Source: Actinomycetota bacterium (GTDB lineage Bacteria; Actinomycetota; Acidimicrobiia; Acidimicrobiales; Iamiaceae). From it: 7,310 bases of DNA. The stretch is taken from positions 1 to 7,310 of the forward strand of contig JADGOP010000112.1 in assembly GCA_017882935.1 (NCBI GenBank), written 5' to 3'. The notes beneath the pieces are model-generated. The model was given only the letters and a program-made list of their open reading frames with translations, was not told where the DNA came from and did no database searches. A program made the position numbers and the translations under genes. Shown piece after piece: positions 6,342 through 7,310 of this stretch; within the stretch, counting starts at the first letter, position 1, and each line of letters starts with the position of its first letter.

Positions 6342-7310
6342 GTGGATCCGGTCGCCGCGCTCGAGCGCATCTCCTACCTCCTCGACCGAGCCGGCGAGTC
6401 GTCACGCCGCTCGCTCGCCTACAAGCATGCGGCCGATGCCATCCGTGCCATTCCCGTCGACCGGCTGGCGAGCCTGCACGCCACCGGCAGGCTCACCTCG
6501 CTCGAGGGCGTCGGCGACAGCACCGCACGGGCCATCGGCCAGGCACTCGACGGGCAGGTCCCCGACCGGCTGCGCGAGCTCGAGGAGGTCACCGTGGAGC
6601 CCGGCGTGGGTGCCGACCTGCGGGCCGCCATCCGCGGCGACTGCCACAGCCACTCCACCTGGTCCGACGGCGGCGCCTCGATCGAGACCATGGCCCGGGC
6701 GGCGCAGGACCTCGGGCACGAGTACCTGGTCATGACCGACCACTCGCCGCGCCTCACCGTCGCCCACGGCCTCAGCGTCGAGCGCCTCCACGAGCAGCTC
6801 GACGAAGTCGCCTCGCTGAACCAGCGCCTGGCACCGTTCCGCATCCTCACCGGCATCGAGGTCGACATCCTCGAGGACGGCACGCTCGACCACCAGGACG
6901 ACGTGCTGGCCCGGCTCGACGTGGTCGTGGCCAGTGTGCACTCGAAGCTGGGCATGAGCGGCCGCCCCATGACCGAGCGCATGGTGCGTGCCGTCGCCAA
7001 CCCCAACGTCGACATCCTGGGGCACTGCACGGGCCGCATCCTCCCTGCCGCGCTCCGCGACGCCGCGCTGCGCGGCGAGGCCATCGACGAGCCGCGCCGC
7101 AGCGACGGCGCCGCGTCCACCCGACGCACCGGCGCGCGGCCCCGCTCCGAGTTCGAGGCCGACCTGGTGTTCGCGGCCTGCGCCCGCTTCGACAAGGCCG
7201 TCGAGATCAACTGCCGCGTCGAGCGCCAGGACCCGCCCGACGAGTTGCTCGACCTGGCCATCGAGAGCGGCTGCCGCTTCAGCATCGACACCGACTCGCA
7301 CGCCGCCGCC
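6342..7310 (+). CDS. PHP-domain protein with PolX-type N-terminal helix-hairpin-helix domain, 3'-partial
   Basis: This is a predicted metal-dependent phosphoesterase or nuclease related to bacterial DNA polymerase X; 323 residues are visible. Residues 1-82 resemble the PolX/Pol beta 8-kDa domain, with AYKHAADAI (26-34) and a helix-hairpin-helix LEGVGDSTARAI (54-65). The PHP domain starts at about residue 98 with no palm, fingers or thumb domain between. All nine expected PHP metal ligands are visible: H102, H104, D109, H134, E173, H200, H228, D318 and H320, so catalysis is likely. The right edge cuts the frame soon after the last ligands, and probably only a short tail is missing. GTG 6342 is preferred because the protein then starts where PolX proteins start and TACCGT is placed for leaderless expression. 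An in-frame GTG at 6312 would add ten residues (VAPAAAYRGG) and lacks a ribosome site. Residues 235-262 look like an insertion. A histidinol-phosphatase role is less likely given the DNA-binding N-terminus. The exact substrate is unknown. Confidence 0.9.
   Translation, partial: MDPVAALERISYLLDRAGESSRRSLAYKHAADAIRAIPVDRLASLHATGRLTSLEGVGDSTARAIGQALDGQVPDRLRELEEVTVEPGVGADLRAAIRGDCHSHSTWSDGGASIETMARAAQDLGHEYLVMTDHSPRLTVAHGLSVERLHEQLDEVASLNQRLAPFRILTGIEVDILEDGTLDHQDDVLARLDVVVASVHSKLGMSGRPMTERMVRAVANPNVDILGHCTGRILPAALRDAALRGEAIDEPRRSDGAASTRRTGARPRSEFEADLVFAACARFDKAVEINCRVERQDPPDELLDLAIESGCRFSIDTDSHAAA
7047..7076 (+). repeat. Imperfect 15-base tandem duplication within the PHP gene
   Basis: Two 15-base units (7047-7061 and 7062-7076) agree at 13 of 15 positions and encode AALRD followed by AALRG (residues 236-245). 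The unit length keeps the reading frame. The repeat lies in a segment between the H228 ligand motif and the SEFEADLVFAAC segment that seems longer than usual in this family, so local duplication may have helped create the insertion. Confidence 0.6.
7061..7077. repeat. Perfect inverted repeat, 8-base arms, 1-base centre
   Basis: CGCCGCGC at 7061-7068 and GCGCGGCG at 7070-7077 are exact reverse complements around T7069. It overlaps the second unit of the 15-base duplication. In DNA this rich in G and C, such palindromes arise easily. It lies inside a coding region with no T run after it, so no terminator role is proposed. Confidence 0.5.

Noticed and set aside
6334..6735. Overlapping plus-strand open frame starting at GTG 6334
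   Set aside because: It lies in another frame of the PHP gene, gives Ser/Pro/Arg-rich low-complexity protein, and overlaps the conserved HhH and PHP motifs of the real gene.
1..7310. Mobile element, CRISPR array, defence system or toxin-antitoxin pair
   Set aside because: No terminal repeats, transposase or integrase motifs, regularly spaced repeats or small paired genes are visible. The helicase and nuclease genes have the architecture of a housekeeping break-repair complex.

Overview
This window is very GC-rich, with third codon positions almost entirely G or C. It is densely packed, with all genes on the plus strand. This composition, the GTG start of the last gene and a likely leaderless promoter point to a high-GC actinobacterium. 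Acidimicrobiia would fit well, but that placement is an inference from style, not from a marker gene.

Layout: (1) Positions 2-3025 hold the 3' part of a large AddB-like gene whose true start lies left of the window. Its product has a RecC/AddB-like helicase-fold body and a C-terminal PD-(D/E)XK nuclease clasped by a four-cysteine iron-sulfur motif. (2) Positions 3022-6306 hold a complete AddA/RecB-like gene of 1094 residues, a UvrD-family (SF1A) helicase with all motor motifs plus a second intact PD-(D/E)XK nuclease. The two genes overlap by 4 bases (ATGA) and surely form one operon encoding the two subunits of a helicase-nuclease that resects double-strand DNA ends. (3) A 35-base gap (6307-6341) carries a -10-like TACCGT placed for leaderless initiation at a GTG. 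(4) Positions 6342-7310 hold a PHP-domain protein cut off by the right edge. It keeps the N-terminal helix-hairpin-helix domain of bacterial DNA polymerase X fused directly to the C-terminal PHP phosphoesterase domain, with no polymerase domains between them.

Together the window reads as a DNA-repair neighbourhood: end resection by the AddAB-like complex, followed by a PolX-related metal-dependent phosphoesterase that probably acts on DNA ends or gaps. I see no mobile element, CRISPR array, tRNA, rRNA or defence island, and no evidence of a wholly new system. The points most worth a second look are the single-motor, dual-nuclease architecture in a high-GC actinobacterium, the polymerase-less PolX/PHP protein with its repeat-containing insertion, and the leaderless promoter.
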